This document shows positions 41,486 through 50,265 of a stretch of DNA of 64,000 bases, one piece after another. Every line of letters starts with the position of its first letter. Position 1 is the first letter of the stretch. The DNA is taken from assembly GCF_023073415.1 (NCBI RefSeq), contig NZ_JADPJL010000047.1, positions 248,001-312,000 on the forward strand. The letters run 5' to 3'. The notes under the pieces were generated by a model. That model did not search any database, had not been told where the DNA came from, and was given only the letters and a program-made list of their open reading frames with translations. The stretch is from Bradyrhizobium sp. 190 (GTDB lineage: Bacteria > Pseudomonadota > Alphaproteobacteria > Rhizobiales > Xanthobacteraceae). The translations under genes were made by a program, and so were the position numbers.

Positions 41486-44356
41486 ATGGCCAAAGCCGTC
41501 GCGAAGTCCAAGAAGGCCGCAGTGAAATCTGCAGCGAAATCAAAGCCATCGGCCCGGCCTAAGGCCGCTGCCGCGCCTGCCGCCCGCAAAGCGCTGAAGA
41601 AGGCCCCGGCCAAGCCGGTGGCCAAGGGCGCGGCCAAGAAGGCTGCGGTTCGCAAGCCGGCCGCCGAGGCGGTAAAATCCGGCAAGTGGGTCTATACGTT
41701 CGGGGACGGCAAGGCGGAGGGCAAAGCGGGCCTGCGCGACCTCTTGGGCGGCAAGGGCGCCAACCTCGCCGAAATGGCCAATCTTGGCCTGCCGGTACCC
41801 CCGGGCTTCACCATTCCGACCTCGGTCTGCACCTATTTCTACGCGCACGACAAATCCTATCCCGCCGCACTGAAGGCGCAGGTCGAGAAGGCGCTCGATC
41901 ATGTCGGCAAGCTGACCGGCAAGGCGTTCGGCGATTCGAAGAATCCGCTTCTGGTGTCGGTCCGCTCCGGCGGCCGTGCCTCGATGCCGGGCATGATGGA
42001 CACCGTGCTCAATCTCGGCCTGAACGACAAGACCGTCGAAGCGCTCGCCGATCTCTCCGGCGATCGCCGCTTTGCCTATGACAGCTATCGCCGCTTCATC
42101 ACGATGTATTCGGACGTGGTGCTCGGCTTCGAGCATCATCACTTCGAGGACATCCTCGACACCTTCAAGGACGGCCAGGGCTATACGCTCGACACCGATC
42201 TCTCCGGCGACGACTGGGTCGAACTGGTCGGCAAGTACAAGGAAGCCGTGGCGCGCGAGACCGGCAAGGATTTTCCGCAGGATCCGCACGAGCAATTGTG
42301 GGGCGCGATCGGCGCGGTGTTCTCATCCTGGATGAATGCGCGTGCGGTCACCTACCGCCGCCTGCACGACATCCCGGAATCCTGGGGCACCGCCGTCAAC
42401 GTGCAGGCCATGGTGTTCGGCAACATGGGCGAGACGTCCGCGACCGGCGTCGCGTTCACGCGCAATCCCTCCACCGGCGAGAGCAAGCTCTACGGCGAAT
42501 TCCTGATCAACGCGCAGGGTGAGGACGTGGTGGCGGGCATTCGCACGCCGCAGGACATCACTGAGGAAGCGCGCCAGGAATCCGGCTCCGACAAGCCGTC
42601 GATGGAAAGCGCGATGCCGGAGGCGTTCAAGGAACTGACGCGGTTCTACACACTACTCGAAAAGCACTACCGCGACATGCAGGACATGGAGTTCACGGTC
42701 GAGCAGGGCAAATTGTGGATGCTGCAGACCCGCGGCGGCAAGCGCACGGCGAAGGCCGCGCTGCGCATCGCGGTCGAACTCGCCAATGAAGGCCTGATCT
42801 CGAAAAAGGACGCGGTGATGCGGATCGATCCGGCTTCGCTGGATCAACTGCTGCACCCGACCATCGATCCCGCGGCCAAGCGCGACGTGATCGCGACCGG
42901 CCTGCCGGCATCGCCCGGCGCTGCATCGGGCGAGATCGTGTTCTCGTCCGACGAAGCCGCCAAGCTGCAGGCCGACGGCCGCAACGTCATTCTGGTGCGG
43001 ATCGAAACCAGCCCGGAAGACATTCACGGCATGCACGCCGCCGAAGGCATTCTCACCACCCGCGGCGGCATGACCTCGCACGCTGCCGTGGTGGCGCGCG
43101 GCATGGGCAAGCCCTGCGTCTCCGGCTGCGGCGCCATTCGCGTCGATTACGGCCGGGGCACGATGAGCATCGGCTCGCGCACCTTCAAGACCGGCGACGT
43201 CATCACCATCGACGGTTCGCTGGGCCAGGTGCTGGCCGGCCGGATGCCGATGATCGAACCGAAGCTGTCGGGCGAATTCGGCACGCTAATGGGCTGGGCC
43301 GACCAGGTCCGCAAGCTGGGCGTTCGCGTCAACGCCGACACGCCGGAGGATGCACGCACCGCCATCAAGTTTGGCGGCGAGGGCATCGGGCTGTGCCGCA
43401 CCGAGCACATGTTCTTCGAGGAAACCCGCATCCGCACCGTGCGCGAGATGATCCTTTCCGAGGACGAACAGTCGCGCCGCGCGGCACTGTCGAAGCTGCT
43501 GCCGATGCAGCGCGCGGATTTCGTCGAGCTGTTCGAGATCATGAAGGGGCTGCCGGTCACGATCCGCCTGCTCGATCCGCCGCTGCACGAATTCCTGCCG
43601 CACACCCAGGCCGAGATCGAGGAAGTCGCGCGTGCGATGAACACCGATCCGCGCCGGCTCGCCGATCGCGCCCGCGATCTCGCCGAGTTCAACCCGATGC
43701 TGGGCTTCCGCGGCTGCCGCCTCGCCATCGCCTATCCTGAGATCGCCGAGATGCAGGCGCGCGCGATCTTCGAAGCTGCGGTCGAAGCCGAAAAGCGCAC
43801 CAGCAATGCCGTCGGCCTCGAGGTGATGGTGCCGTTGATCGCGACCAAGGCCGAGTTCGATCTGATCAAGGCGCGGATCGACGCCACCGCGCAGTCGGTG
43901 ATGAAGGAGACTGGCAAAAAGCTCGCCTATCAAGTTGGTACGATGATCGAGCTTCCGCGCGCGTGCCTGATGGCCGGCGATATCGCGCAGACCGCGGAGT
44001 TCTTCTCGTTCGGCACCAACGACCTGACCCAGACTACCTACGGCATCAGCCGCGACGACGCCGCGAGTTTCCTCGGCACCTATGTCAGCAAGGGGATCCT
44101 TGAAATCGATCCGTTCATCTCGGTCGATCGCGATGGCGTCGGTGAACTGGTGAAGATCGGCGTCACCCGCGGCCGCAAGGCCCGGCCCGGTCTCAAGGTC
44201 GGCATTTGCGGCGAGCATGGCGGCGATCCTGCTTCAGTGGCGTTCTGCCACGAAATCGGGCTCGACTATGTGTCGTGCTCGCCCTATCGCGTGCCGATCG
44301 CCCGCCTTGCCGCCGCGCAGGCCGCGCTCGGCAAGACGGTTGCGAGCCAGGCGTAG
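41486..44356 (+). CDS. ppdK: Pyruvate, phosphate dikinase with histone H1-like N-terminal tail
   Basis: PPDK interconverts pyruvate, ATP and phosphate with PEP, AMP and pyrophosphate. The 956-residue enzyme has the ATP-grasp half (GGKGANLAEMANLGLPVPPG onward), the phospho-histidine domain with His532 in GGMTSHAAVVARGMG, and the PEP-binding barrel (VGTMIELPRACL, then SFGTNDLTQTTYG and GICGEHGGDP). The first 65 residues are a Lys/Ala/Pro tail with repeated KKA, AKP and AAK, absent from most PPDKs; the catalytic chain starts near GKWVYTFGDGKAEGKAG. Such tails resemble histone H1 and could bind nucleic acid. Confidence 0.97.
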   Translation: MAKAVAKSKKAAVKSAAKSKPSARPKAAAAPAARKALKKAPAKPVAKGAAKKAAVRKPAAEAVKSGKWVYTFGDGKAEGKAGLRDLLGGKGANLAEMANLGLPVPPGFTIPTSVCTYFYAHDKSYPAALKAQVEKALDHVGKLTGKAFGDSKNPLLVSVRSGGRASMPGMMDTVLNLGLNDKTVEALADLSGDRRFAYDSYRRFITMYSDVVLGFEHHHFEDILDTFKDGQGYTLDTDLSGDDWVELVGKYKEAVARETGKDFPQDPHEQLWGAIGAVFSSWMNARAVTYRRLHDIPESWGTAVNVQAMVFGNMGETSATGVAFTRNPSTGESKLYGEFLINAQGEDVVAGIRTPQDITEEARQESGSDKPSMESAMPEAFKELTRFYTLLEKHYRDMQDMEFTVEQGKLWMLQTRGGKRTAKAALRIAVELANEGLISKKDAVMRIDPASLDQLLHPTIDPAAKRDVIATGLPASPGAASGEIVFSSDEAAKLQADGRNVILVRIETSPEDIHGMHAAEGILTTRGGMTSHAAVVARGMGKPCVSGCGAIRVDYGRGTMSIGSRTFKTGDVITIDGSLGQVLAGRMPMIEPKLSGEFGTLMGWADQVRKLGVRVNADTPEDARTAIKFGGEGIGLCRTEHMFFEETRIRTVREMILSEDEQSRRAALSKLLPMQRADFVELFEIMKGLPVTIRLLDPPLHEFLPHTQAEIEEVARAMNTDPRRLADRARDLAEFNPMLGFRGCRLAIAYPEIAEMQARAIFEAAVEAEKRTSNAVGLEVMVPLIATKAEFDLIKARIDATAQSVMKETGKKLAYQVGTMIELPRACLMAGDIAQTAEFFSFGTNDLTQTTYGISRDDAASFLGTYVSKGILEIDPFISVDRDGVGELVKIGVTRGRKARPGLKVGICGEHGGDPASVAFCHEIGLDYVSCSPYRVPIARLAAAQAALGKTVASQA

Positions 44357-44387
44357 TTCTTCTTCAACAGTACAAGCATAAAGACGA

Positions 44388-44474
44388 CGTCATGCCCGGG
44401 CTTGTCCCGGGCATCCACGTTTTTATGCCCGCGAGAGCGAAGACGTGGATGGCCGGGACAAGCCCGGCCATGAC
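44388..44474. repeat. Intergenic repeat, family C (CGTCATGCCCGGG...CCGGCCATGACG)
   Basis: CGTCATGCCCGGGCTTGTCC at the left is largely mirrored by GGACAAGCCCGGCCATGACG at the right, with ATCCACG and CGTGGAT as the inner arms. It begins 31 bases after ppdK ends and could act as its transcript end. Confidence 0.85.
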
Positions 44475-44482
44475 GATGGAGG

Positions 44483-44565
44483 CCGTCATTGCGAGGAGCG
44501 CAAGCGACGAAGCAATCCATCTATCCGTTGTGCCATGCGATGGATTGCTTCGCTCGCAATGACGG
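44483..44565. repeat. Intergenic repeat, family B, copy 2
   Basis: CCGTCATTGCGAGGAGCG and CGCTCGCAATGACGG are the ends; GAAGCAATCCATC and GATGGATTGCTTC form the inner pair. It is adjacent to the family C element. The remaining 310 bases up to the next gene (44566-44874) hold no recognised feature. Confidence 0.85.
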
Positions 44566-44874
44566 CGGAACTTCAGTCTCGCAGACTTCTTCGACATCTT
44601 GGCAGGCCGCGCCGCTATGCACGCAAAGATGCGAAAGAGGAAATTCGCGCATCAATTTCTTCATCATCTTCGTTGACGGGATGTTTACCACTTTTGTCGC
44701 CCGCCTGTTTACCAACACTTCTCATGCAATCCGCGAAAATCACGCGATGTCTTGCGTGTAGCACGCAGGTCACGCCGATTAACTCCCCGGCAACCTAAAT
44801 TCGATACCAACAAAAAAGGTCGAATTGCACGGATGTACTGACGTTCGATCGTGTAAGCGTTGCGTGAGCGTACA

Positions 44875-46326
44875 ATGTTTGTGTTGCGTAGCCAGCCGAA
44901 GGGCGCGCGGTTCGCGTCCTTCGGCCTCGGTCTCTGCGTCTTCGCTTTGATGCCGACCGAGATCGGATATCAGGATATCGCTTCGCTGCTGGCGCGCCAG
45001 CCCGGCGTCGCCGAGCGTTGGCAGAACCGGGTATTCTCCGCCGCAGGCACCATCCAGGTCGCAACGTTCTCTTTCGGCCGTCCGATCGGAACCTCCTCGC
45101 CGCAAACTGCGACCTACCGGCTGGCGAGCCTCGATAACCAAGGCATCGACATCACGGGATCCGTGACGCGCAATCCGCTCGTCGCTCCGCCACCGCGTTA
45201 TCACGCCGCCGATTTTCCCAAGGTTGATCGCACGCTGAAGGGCGATCGTCTCGTCGTGACGCCGCCGCCTGCGGAAGCCGCAAGCCCGGCCGAGCGCGCG
45301 CCGGCGACCGAGGACCCCGCGACATCGAATACATCGGTCAAGGGCGCCAAGACCGCCGAGACGGCGCCGCCCGTCGAGCGCGCGCCGCTCGATCCCGAGT
45401 TGCAGGCCGCGTTGAGCGCGCCGCCGCTGGCGCAATACGACATGTCGCTGTCGCTCGAAACTAGACCTCAGGACGAACTCAAGACCGTTCCGGAAAAGCG
45501 CGAGGCCGCGCGCACGCCTGTGCCGCCGCGCGATGGTTTCTCCTTCAAGACCTCGAGCCTCTTCTTTGGTTCGTCGCTCGGCTCTCCCGAGAGCATCGAG
45601 CGCTGGCGGCCCGGCGAAGAGCCTGTCATCGTGATGCCGGGCGCGATCCCCGATCCCGACATGAAGGTGATGGCTTCGCTGCCGGTCGATGCCGACGGTC
45701 CGGTGCGGGCCGGCGAGATGGGCGAGAGCGTTGCGCCGAAGGGCGAGGTCAATTCCGACAACCAGCGCGCCACGACGCCAGCCGAACGTCTCGGCCTGTT
45801 CGACGAAAAGTCGCGCGCCAAGTCGGAGAAGTGCCTGGCCGAGGCGGTCTATTTCGAAGCCCGCGGCGAAGCGGTGCGGGGCCAGATCGCGGTGGCGCAG
45901 GTGGTGCTGAACCGCGCCTTCTCCGGCAAATATCCGGAAACCGTGTGCGGCGTGGTCTACCAGAACAAGCACCGTCATTTGGCCTGCCAGTTCACCTTCG
46001 CCTGCGACAACAACAAGGACGTCATTCGCGAACCCGACATGTGGGAGCGTGCGCAGAAAATCGCGAAAGCGATGCTTGACGGCCAGCTCTGGTTGCCGGA
46101 AGTCGACAAGTCGACGCACTACCATGCCTATTGGGTGCGGCCGTCCTGGACCAATGAAATGAAGAAGATGTACAAGACCGGCGTGCATACCTTCTACCGG
46201 CCGCGCGCCTGGGGCAACGGCAGTGACGCACCGAGCTGGGGAAGCCAGGCCGAAACCGCGGCGATCTCCGCCAAACTCGCCGAAGCCGCACAAAGCTCGG
46301 CCGAGCAGACCAGCGCGAAACGGTAG
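44875..46326 (+). CDS. SleB-type cell-wall hydrolase
   Basis: A 483-residue protein with a hydrophobic N-terminus (residues about 14-28) that may be a signal or anchor, a long disordered Pro/Ala/Glu-rich middle (100-320) and a C-terminal Hydrolase_2 (SleB/CwlJ) domain at about 320-455. Key parts are CLAEAVYFEARGEAVRGQIA, with the catalytic-type Glu, then QVVLNRAFSGKYPETVCGVV and STHYHAYWVRPSW. Such domains cleave peptidoglycan. The start at 44875 is the first ATG; a TTG five codons earlier is possible. It stands alone between repeat clusters. Confidence 0.9.
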   Translation: MFVLRSQPKGARFASFGLGLCVFALMPTEIGYQDIASLLARQPGVAERWQNRVFSAAGTIQVATFSFGRPIGTSSPQTATYRLASLDNQGIDITGSVTRNPLVAPPPRYHAADFPKVDRTLKGDRLVVTPPPAEAASPAERAPATEDPATSNTSVKGAKTAETAPPVERAPLDPELQAALSAPPLAQYDMSLSLETRPQDELKTVPEKREAARTPVPPRDGFSFKTSSLFFGSSLGSPESIERWRPGEEPVIVMPGAIPDPDMKVMASLPVDADGPVRAGEMGESVAPKGEVNSDNQRATTPAERLGLFDEKSRAKSEKCLAEAVYFEARGEAVRGQIAVAQVVLNRAFSGKYPETVCGVVYQNKHRHLACQFTFACDNNKDVIREPDMWERAQKIAKAMLDGQLWLPEVDKSTHYHAYWVRPSWTNEMKKMYKTGVHTFYRPRAWGNGSDAPSWGSQAETAAISAKLAEAAQSSAEQTSAKR

Positions 46327-46333
46327 CTCTCGG

Positions 46334-46458
46334 CGTCGTCCCTGCGAATGCAGGGACCCATAACCACCGGCGGTGATTGTCGAAACGAAATCGAACGACG
46401 GGCACTTCCTTAAACTGCGCGGCCGCGGCGTATGGGTCCCTGCGTTCACAGGGACGAC
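46334..46458. repeat. Intergenic repeat, family D (GTCGTCCCTGCG...CAGGGACGAC)
   Basis: GTCGTCCCTGCGAATGCAGG and GTCCCTGCGTTCACAGGGAC each form a small hairpin; ACCCATA and TATGGGT pair between them. It starts eight bases after the SleB-type gene. The remaining bases to the next gene (46459-46633) show nothing clear. Confidence 0.8.
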
Positions 46459-46633
46459 GTCGGCGCGGGGCGTCAGCCCGGCAAATTGCTCTGATTGCCC
46501 TCGCTAATTTTGCAGAGCTGCCCTGCAGCGGAAAATTTTTCTATGCGCCCCCTTGGGGTTTTCATGCAGCTGCATTAACTCACCGTAACGTTTCGCCTGG
46601 CGGTTCCGGGCGCCGATGGTCCAGGGGAAATAA

Positions 46634-47884
46634 ATGGCAGTGACGACCGGCGACCTTCGTCCATCTTCCGGCCTTGGCGCCTGGCGGACGCCGCTCGTCA
46701 TCATCATCTGCGGCTGCGCGATCGCACTGTTGAGCTTCGGGCCGCGCTCGACCCTCGGCTTTTTCGTCCAGCCGATGAGCCGGGAATTCACCTGGGGCCG
46801 CGATGTCTTCGGCCTCGCGCTGGCGCTGCAGAACCTGTTGTGGGGCCTGGGCCAGCCGATTGCGGGCGCCATCGCCGACCGGTTCGGCATCTTGCGCGTG
46901 ATGATCGTCGGTGCGCTGCTCTATGCCGGCGGCCTGCTCTTGATGCGTTATTCCACGACGCCCTTGTCGCTCGATCTTGGCGCCGGCGTCCTGATCGGCT
47001 TCGGTCTTTCCGGCTGTTCGTTCAACCTCGTGTTGTCGGCGTTCAGCAAGCTGCTGCCGCCCGAGAAGCGTGGCATGGCGCTCGGCGCCGGCACCGCGGC
47101 CGGCTCGTTCGGGCAATTTTTGTTCGCACCGTTCGGCGTCGCGATGATCGACAATTTCGGCTGGGAGGCGGCGCTGACGGTGTTCGCGTTGCTGATGCTG
47201 CTGATCGTCCCGCTGTCGCTCGCGATCGCGACGCCGCCTGCGGCGTCGTCGAACGTTCCTGTCGCCGACCAGCAATCATTCAAGACCGCGCTGGCGGAGG
47301 CGTTCGGCCATCGCTCCTATGTTCTATTGGTGCTCGGCTTCTTCACCTGCGGCTTCCAGCTTGCGTTCATCACCGTGCATCTGCCGGCCTATCTGGCCGA
47401 TCGTGGGGTCTCGGCGCAGACCGGCGGCTGGGTGGTCGCGGCCATCGGTCTGTTCAACATCATCGGCTCGCTGAGCGTCGGCTGGCTGCAGAACAAATAT
47501 CCCAAGCGTTATATCCTCTCGATCATCTATTTTGGCCGCGCGCTTTCGATCATGGCGTTCATCTCGTTTCCGATCACCACATTCTCGGCGATCGTATTCG
47601 GCGCCGCTACCGGCCTGACCTGGCTCTCGACGGTGCCGCCGACCTCCGCGCTGGTGGCGCTGATGTTCGGCACCCGCTGGTTCGCCACGCTGTACGGCTT
47701 CGCCTTCGTCAGCCATCAGGTCGGCGGCTTCCTCGGTGTCTGGCTCGGTGGCGTGGTGTTCGAGCAGTTCGGTTCCTACACGCCGATCTGGTGGCTCTCG
47801 ATCGTGTTCGGCGTGCTGTCGGCGCTGATCAACCTGCCGATCGTCGAACAGCCGGTCGCGCGGCCGGTTGCACAACCCGCCTGA
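46634..47884 (+). CDS. MFS transporter
   Basis: A 416-residue major facilitator with 12 predicted membrane segments. The motif A-like loop is GAIADRFGILRVMIVG between helices 2 and 3 (DRxG), and the opening SFGPRSTLGFFVQPMSREFT, with GRDVFGLALALQNLLWGLGQ after it, is that of the oxalate/monocarboxylate-like MFS branch. It starts with an ATG after a family D repeat and is followed 43 bases later by the AcuI-like reductase. Substrate unknown; small carboxylates are a reasonable guess. Confidence 0.92.
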   Translation: MAVTTGDLRPSSGLGAWRTPLVIIICGCAIALLSFGPRSTLGFFVQPMSREFTWGRDVFGLALALQNLLWGLGQPIAGAIADRFGILRVMIVGALLYAGGLLLMRYSTTPLSLDLGAGVLIGFGLSGCSFNLVLSAFSKLLPPEKRGMALGAGTAAGSFGQFLFAPFGVAMIDNFGWEAALTVFALLMLLIVPLSLAIATPPAASSNVPVADQQSFKTALAEAFGHRSYVLLVLGFFTCGFQLAFITVHLPAYLADRGVSAQTGGWVVAAIGLFNIIGSLSVGWLQNKYPKRYILSIIYFGRALSIMAFISFPITTFSAIVFGAATGLTWLSTVPPTSALVALMFGTRWFATLYGFAFVSHQVGGFLGVWLGGVVFEQFGSYTPIWWLSIVFGVLSALINLPIVEQPVARPVAQPA

Positions 47885-47927
47885 TGCGGTAAACACTCCC
47901 GACAAAGAAAAGTCCGGGGAGTTCGCC

Positions 47928-48914
47928 ATGGGAACGTTCAAGGCCATCAGGATCGACAAGGCGGAGAAGGGCACCACCGTCGCGCTGACGCAGTTCGACG
48001 AAGCCGAATTGATGGAAGGCGACGTCACGGTTGCGGTCGAGTGGTCGACGCTGAACTACAAGGATGGCCTGGCCGTCACCGGCAAGGCCCCTGTGGTGCG
48101 GCGCTTTCCGATGATCGCCGGCATCGATTTCGCAGGCACCGTCGAACAATCCTCACACCCGGCGTGGAAGGCCGGCGACAAGGTCGTCTGCAACGGCTGG
48201 GGCATGGGTGAGACCCATCTCGGCGCCTATGCCGAAAAGGCCCGCGTCAAGGGTGACTGGCTGGTAAGGCTCCCGGAAAACATCTCGACGCGCGAGGCGA
48301 TGGCGATCGGCACCGCCGGCTATACCGCGATGCTGTCGGTGCTGGCGCTGGAGAAGCATGGCCTGACGCCTGCGAGCGGCCCTGTCGTGGTGACCGGCGC
48401 CGCCGGCGGCGTCGGTTCGGTCGCCACCGCCGTGCTCTCCAAGCTCGGCTATCACGTCATCGCATCCACCGGGCGGCTGTCGGAAGCCGACTACCTCAAG
48501 GGCATCGGCGCAGCCGAGGTGATCGACCGTGCCGAACTGGCAGGGCCCGCCAAGCCGCTGGCGAAGGAGCGCTGGGCGGGCGGCGTCGACAGCGTAGGAT
48601 CGACCACGCTCGCCAACCTGCTCTCGATGACCAAATATGGCGGCGCCATCGCCGCTTGCGGGCTTGCCGCCGGCATGGACCTGCCGTCTTCGGTCGCGCC
48701 TTTCATTTTACGCGGGGTGTGCCTTCTCGGCATCGATTCCGTGATGTGTCCGTTGCCCCAGCGCAAGCTTGCCTGGAACCGCCTTGCCAGCGATTTGGAT
48801 AAGGGTAAACTGGCTGAAATTACTCGGGAAATCACCCTCGACCAAGTCATTGGAACCGGTGCGCAAATCCTCGCCGGCCAGGTCCGCGGTCGAATCGTGG
48901 TAAAAATTCTCTAA
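47928..48914 (+). CDS. MDR-family NADPH oxidoreductase (acrylyl-CoA reductase AcuI-like)
   Basis: A 328-residue zinc-independent medium-chain dehydrogenase/reductase. The N-terminal GroES-like domain shows VEWSTLNYKDGLAVTGKAPV and FPMIAGIDFAGTVEQSS, the signature of YhdH/AcuI proteins; the Rossmann motif is VVVTGAAGGVGSVATAVLSK. AcuI reduces acryloyl-CoA to propionyl-CoA. Start at 47928 is set by GGGGAG six bases upstream. It follows an MFS gene by 43 bases on the same strand. Exact substrate inferred from family. Confidence 0.93.
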   Translation: MGTFKAIRIDKAEKGTTVALTQFDEAELMEGDVTVAVEWSTLNYKDGLAVTGKAPVVRRFPMIAGIDFAGTVEQSSHPAWKAGDKVVCNGWGMGETHLGAYAEKARVKGDWLVRLPENISTREAMAIGTAGYTAMLSVLALEKHGLTPASGPVVVTGAAGGVGSVATAVLSKLGYHVIASTGRLSEADYLKGIGAAEVIDRAELAGPAKPLAKERWAGGVDSVGSTTLANLLSMTKYGGAIAACGLAAGMDLPSSVAPFILRGVCLLGIDSVMCPLPQRKLAWNRLASDLDKGKLAEITREITLDQVIGTGAQILAGQVRGRIVVKIL

Positions 48915-48928
48915 CGGCGTTCAGACTT

Positions 48929-48965
48929 TACCAACCAACCTGCTCCAATGTTGCCACGGTTGGTA
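48929..48965. repeat. Inverted repeat between AcuI-like and exported-protein genes
   Basis: TACCAACC and GGTTGGTA, perfect 8-base arms 21 bases apart, 15 bases after the reductase stop. It could be a transcript-end hairpin or a regulator site for the next gene; there is no T-tract. Confidence 0.4.
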
Positions 48966-49021
48966 TGGTAAGCACGGGGTAAAGGCGGGCGCCCGCGCTA
49001 TTGTTAAGTTGGAGTAGCTGC

Positions 49022-49639
49022 ATGCTTGCGCGTTTGGTTCTGGGGGCCGTCACGGCCAGTGCGATGATTGTTCCTGCGCTGGCCGGGAGCATGAATGCCG
49101 ACGAGGCGCGCAGGTTTGTGAGCGGCAAGGTTTTCGCCTTTACCTGTTTCGACGGCACCCGCGGCGCTGGCCGCATCCTCGACGATCTCGGTGCTGCCGG
49201 CTCGGTCCAATTCGCGGGCTCGGGCCCGATCCGCCATGTACGCCTGCCCGGCAACACGCTGCAGATTCGCGGCCAGGCCGTCTGCGCTTCGATCAAGGGT
49301 CTTCCGTTCGAGCCGTGCTTCAATCTCGACAAGCGCGACGATCGCTCGTTCCGCGGCTCCGTCTCGGGTATGGGCTTCGCCTATTGCGATTTCCGCCATC
49401 AGGGAGCCTCGCAGATGCTGATGGCGCGCTCCGTGGCGCGACCGCGCTCGCTGCATCGTCGGGAAGAGCCGTCGCGCGGGGCGGCTGATGCACGTGCCGA
49501 GGTAACGGCGCGGGTCGAAACGCCGGCCGTCGAGAGCGCCAAGCTCGAGCCGGTGAAATCCGAGCCGAAGGCCGAAGCGGCCAAGTCTGAGCCGGCCAAG
49601 GCCGAGGGCGCCCCAGAGCTGCGCCGCTCGACCGATTGA
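49022..49639 (+). CDS. Exported protein of unknown function
   Basis: A 205-residue secreted protein with a Sec signal peptide (MLARLVLGAVTASAMIVPAL, cleavage after LAG or AGS). The mature domain has cysteines at FTCFDG, AVCASIKG, EPCFNL and AYCDF that may form two disulfides, and ends in a low-complexity tail of Pro, Glu, Lys and Ala (EPKAEAAKSEPAKAEGAP). No named family is recognised. It stands alone downstream of the AcuI-like gene. Confidence 0.82.
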   Translation: MLARLVLGAVTASAMIVPALAGSMNADEARRFVSGKVFAFTCFDGTRGAGRILDDLGAAGSVQFAGSGPIRHVRLPGNTLQIRGQAVCASIKGLPFEPCFNLDKRDDRSFRGSVSGMGFAYCDFRHQGASQMLMARSVARPRSLHRREEPSRGAADARAEVTARVETPAVESAKLEPVKSEPKAEAAKSEPAKAEGAPELRRSTD

Positions 49640-49862
49640 TCGCGGAAACCGCGTTCGGGACCGCAACAAGCTGCCTCGGGATGGGCGCGCAACCGGTCCG
49701 AGAGCCGGCGCGCCGCCGATGGGTCAGCCGCTATCCTGCCTTGTTGGCGAACGGGAACCCGTAGTCATACGGGCTGGCGGATTCATGTCCTGGTAGCGAA
49801 TCTCATCCCAACTGGTGACGGGCAGAGAAGGCCGGGAGGCGGCCCAACCCATGAGATCAATC

Positions 49863-50096
49863 ATGCCGCTGTATTTTTTTCGGATCAGCCACGGCCGCTA
49901 CGCGGGCGCATCCGATCAGGGGTCCGAATTCGAAAGCCGCGAGGCGGCGTGGACCGAGATGACGAACGTCTGCGGTAATCTCCTCGGCAGCCTTTCGCGC
50001 AGCCTGAAACAGAACGCCGAATGGCAGATGGAGCTTCTGGACGAAGCCAAGAAGCCGGTTTTCCGGATTCGTCTCGTTGCCGAATCCGTTGGTTAG
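49863..50096 (+). CDS. DUF6894-like small protein
   Basis: A 77-residue protein whose opening MPLYFFRISHGRYAGASDQG and SREAAWTEMTNVCGNLLG resemble the short DUF6894 proteins common in Bradyrhizobium. The start MPLYFF at 49863 is the conserved one; the frame is open 16 codons further upstream. Function unknown; it stands alone upstream of a chemoreceptor gene. Confidence 0.8.
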   Translation: MPLYFFRISHGRYAGASDQGSEFESREAAWTEMTNVCGNLLGSLSRSLKQNAEWQMELLDEAKKPVFRIRLVAESVG

Positions 50097-50265
50097 CGCT
50101 CGATCCAGCGTACGCCCCCGAACCGGGTAATTTTACGGAGCGGCGAGTTAACCATCGCTTGGAACCTGATGCGTACGGTTGCCGAATATTCCCGGCGCAT
50201 CGAGATTTGACGGCAGTTCCTCATAATTCAGCGGCGCCTGTCTCCAACGCTTGAGAGAGCCAGCC

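Noticed and set aside
44779..46449. A 556-codon minus-strand frame
   Set aside because: Antisense to the SleB-type gene; Arg/Gly/Ala-rich shadow with no domain.
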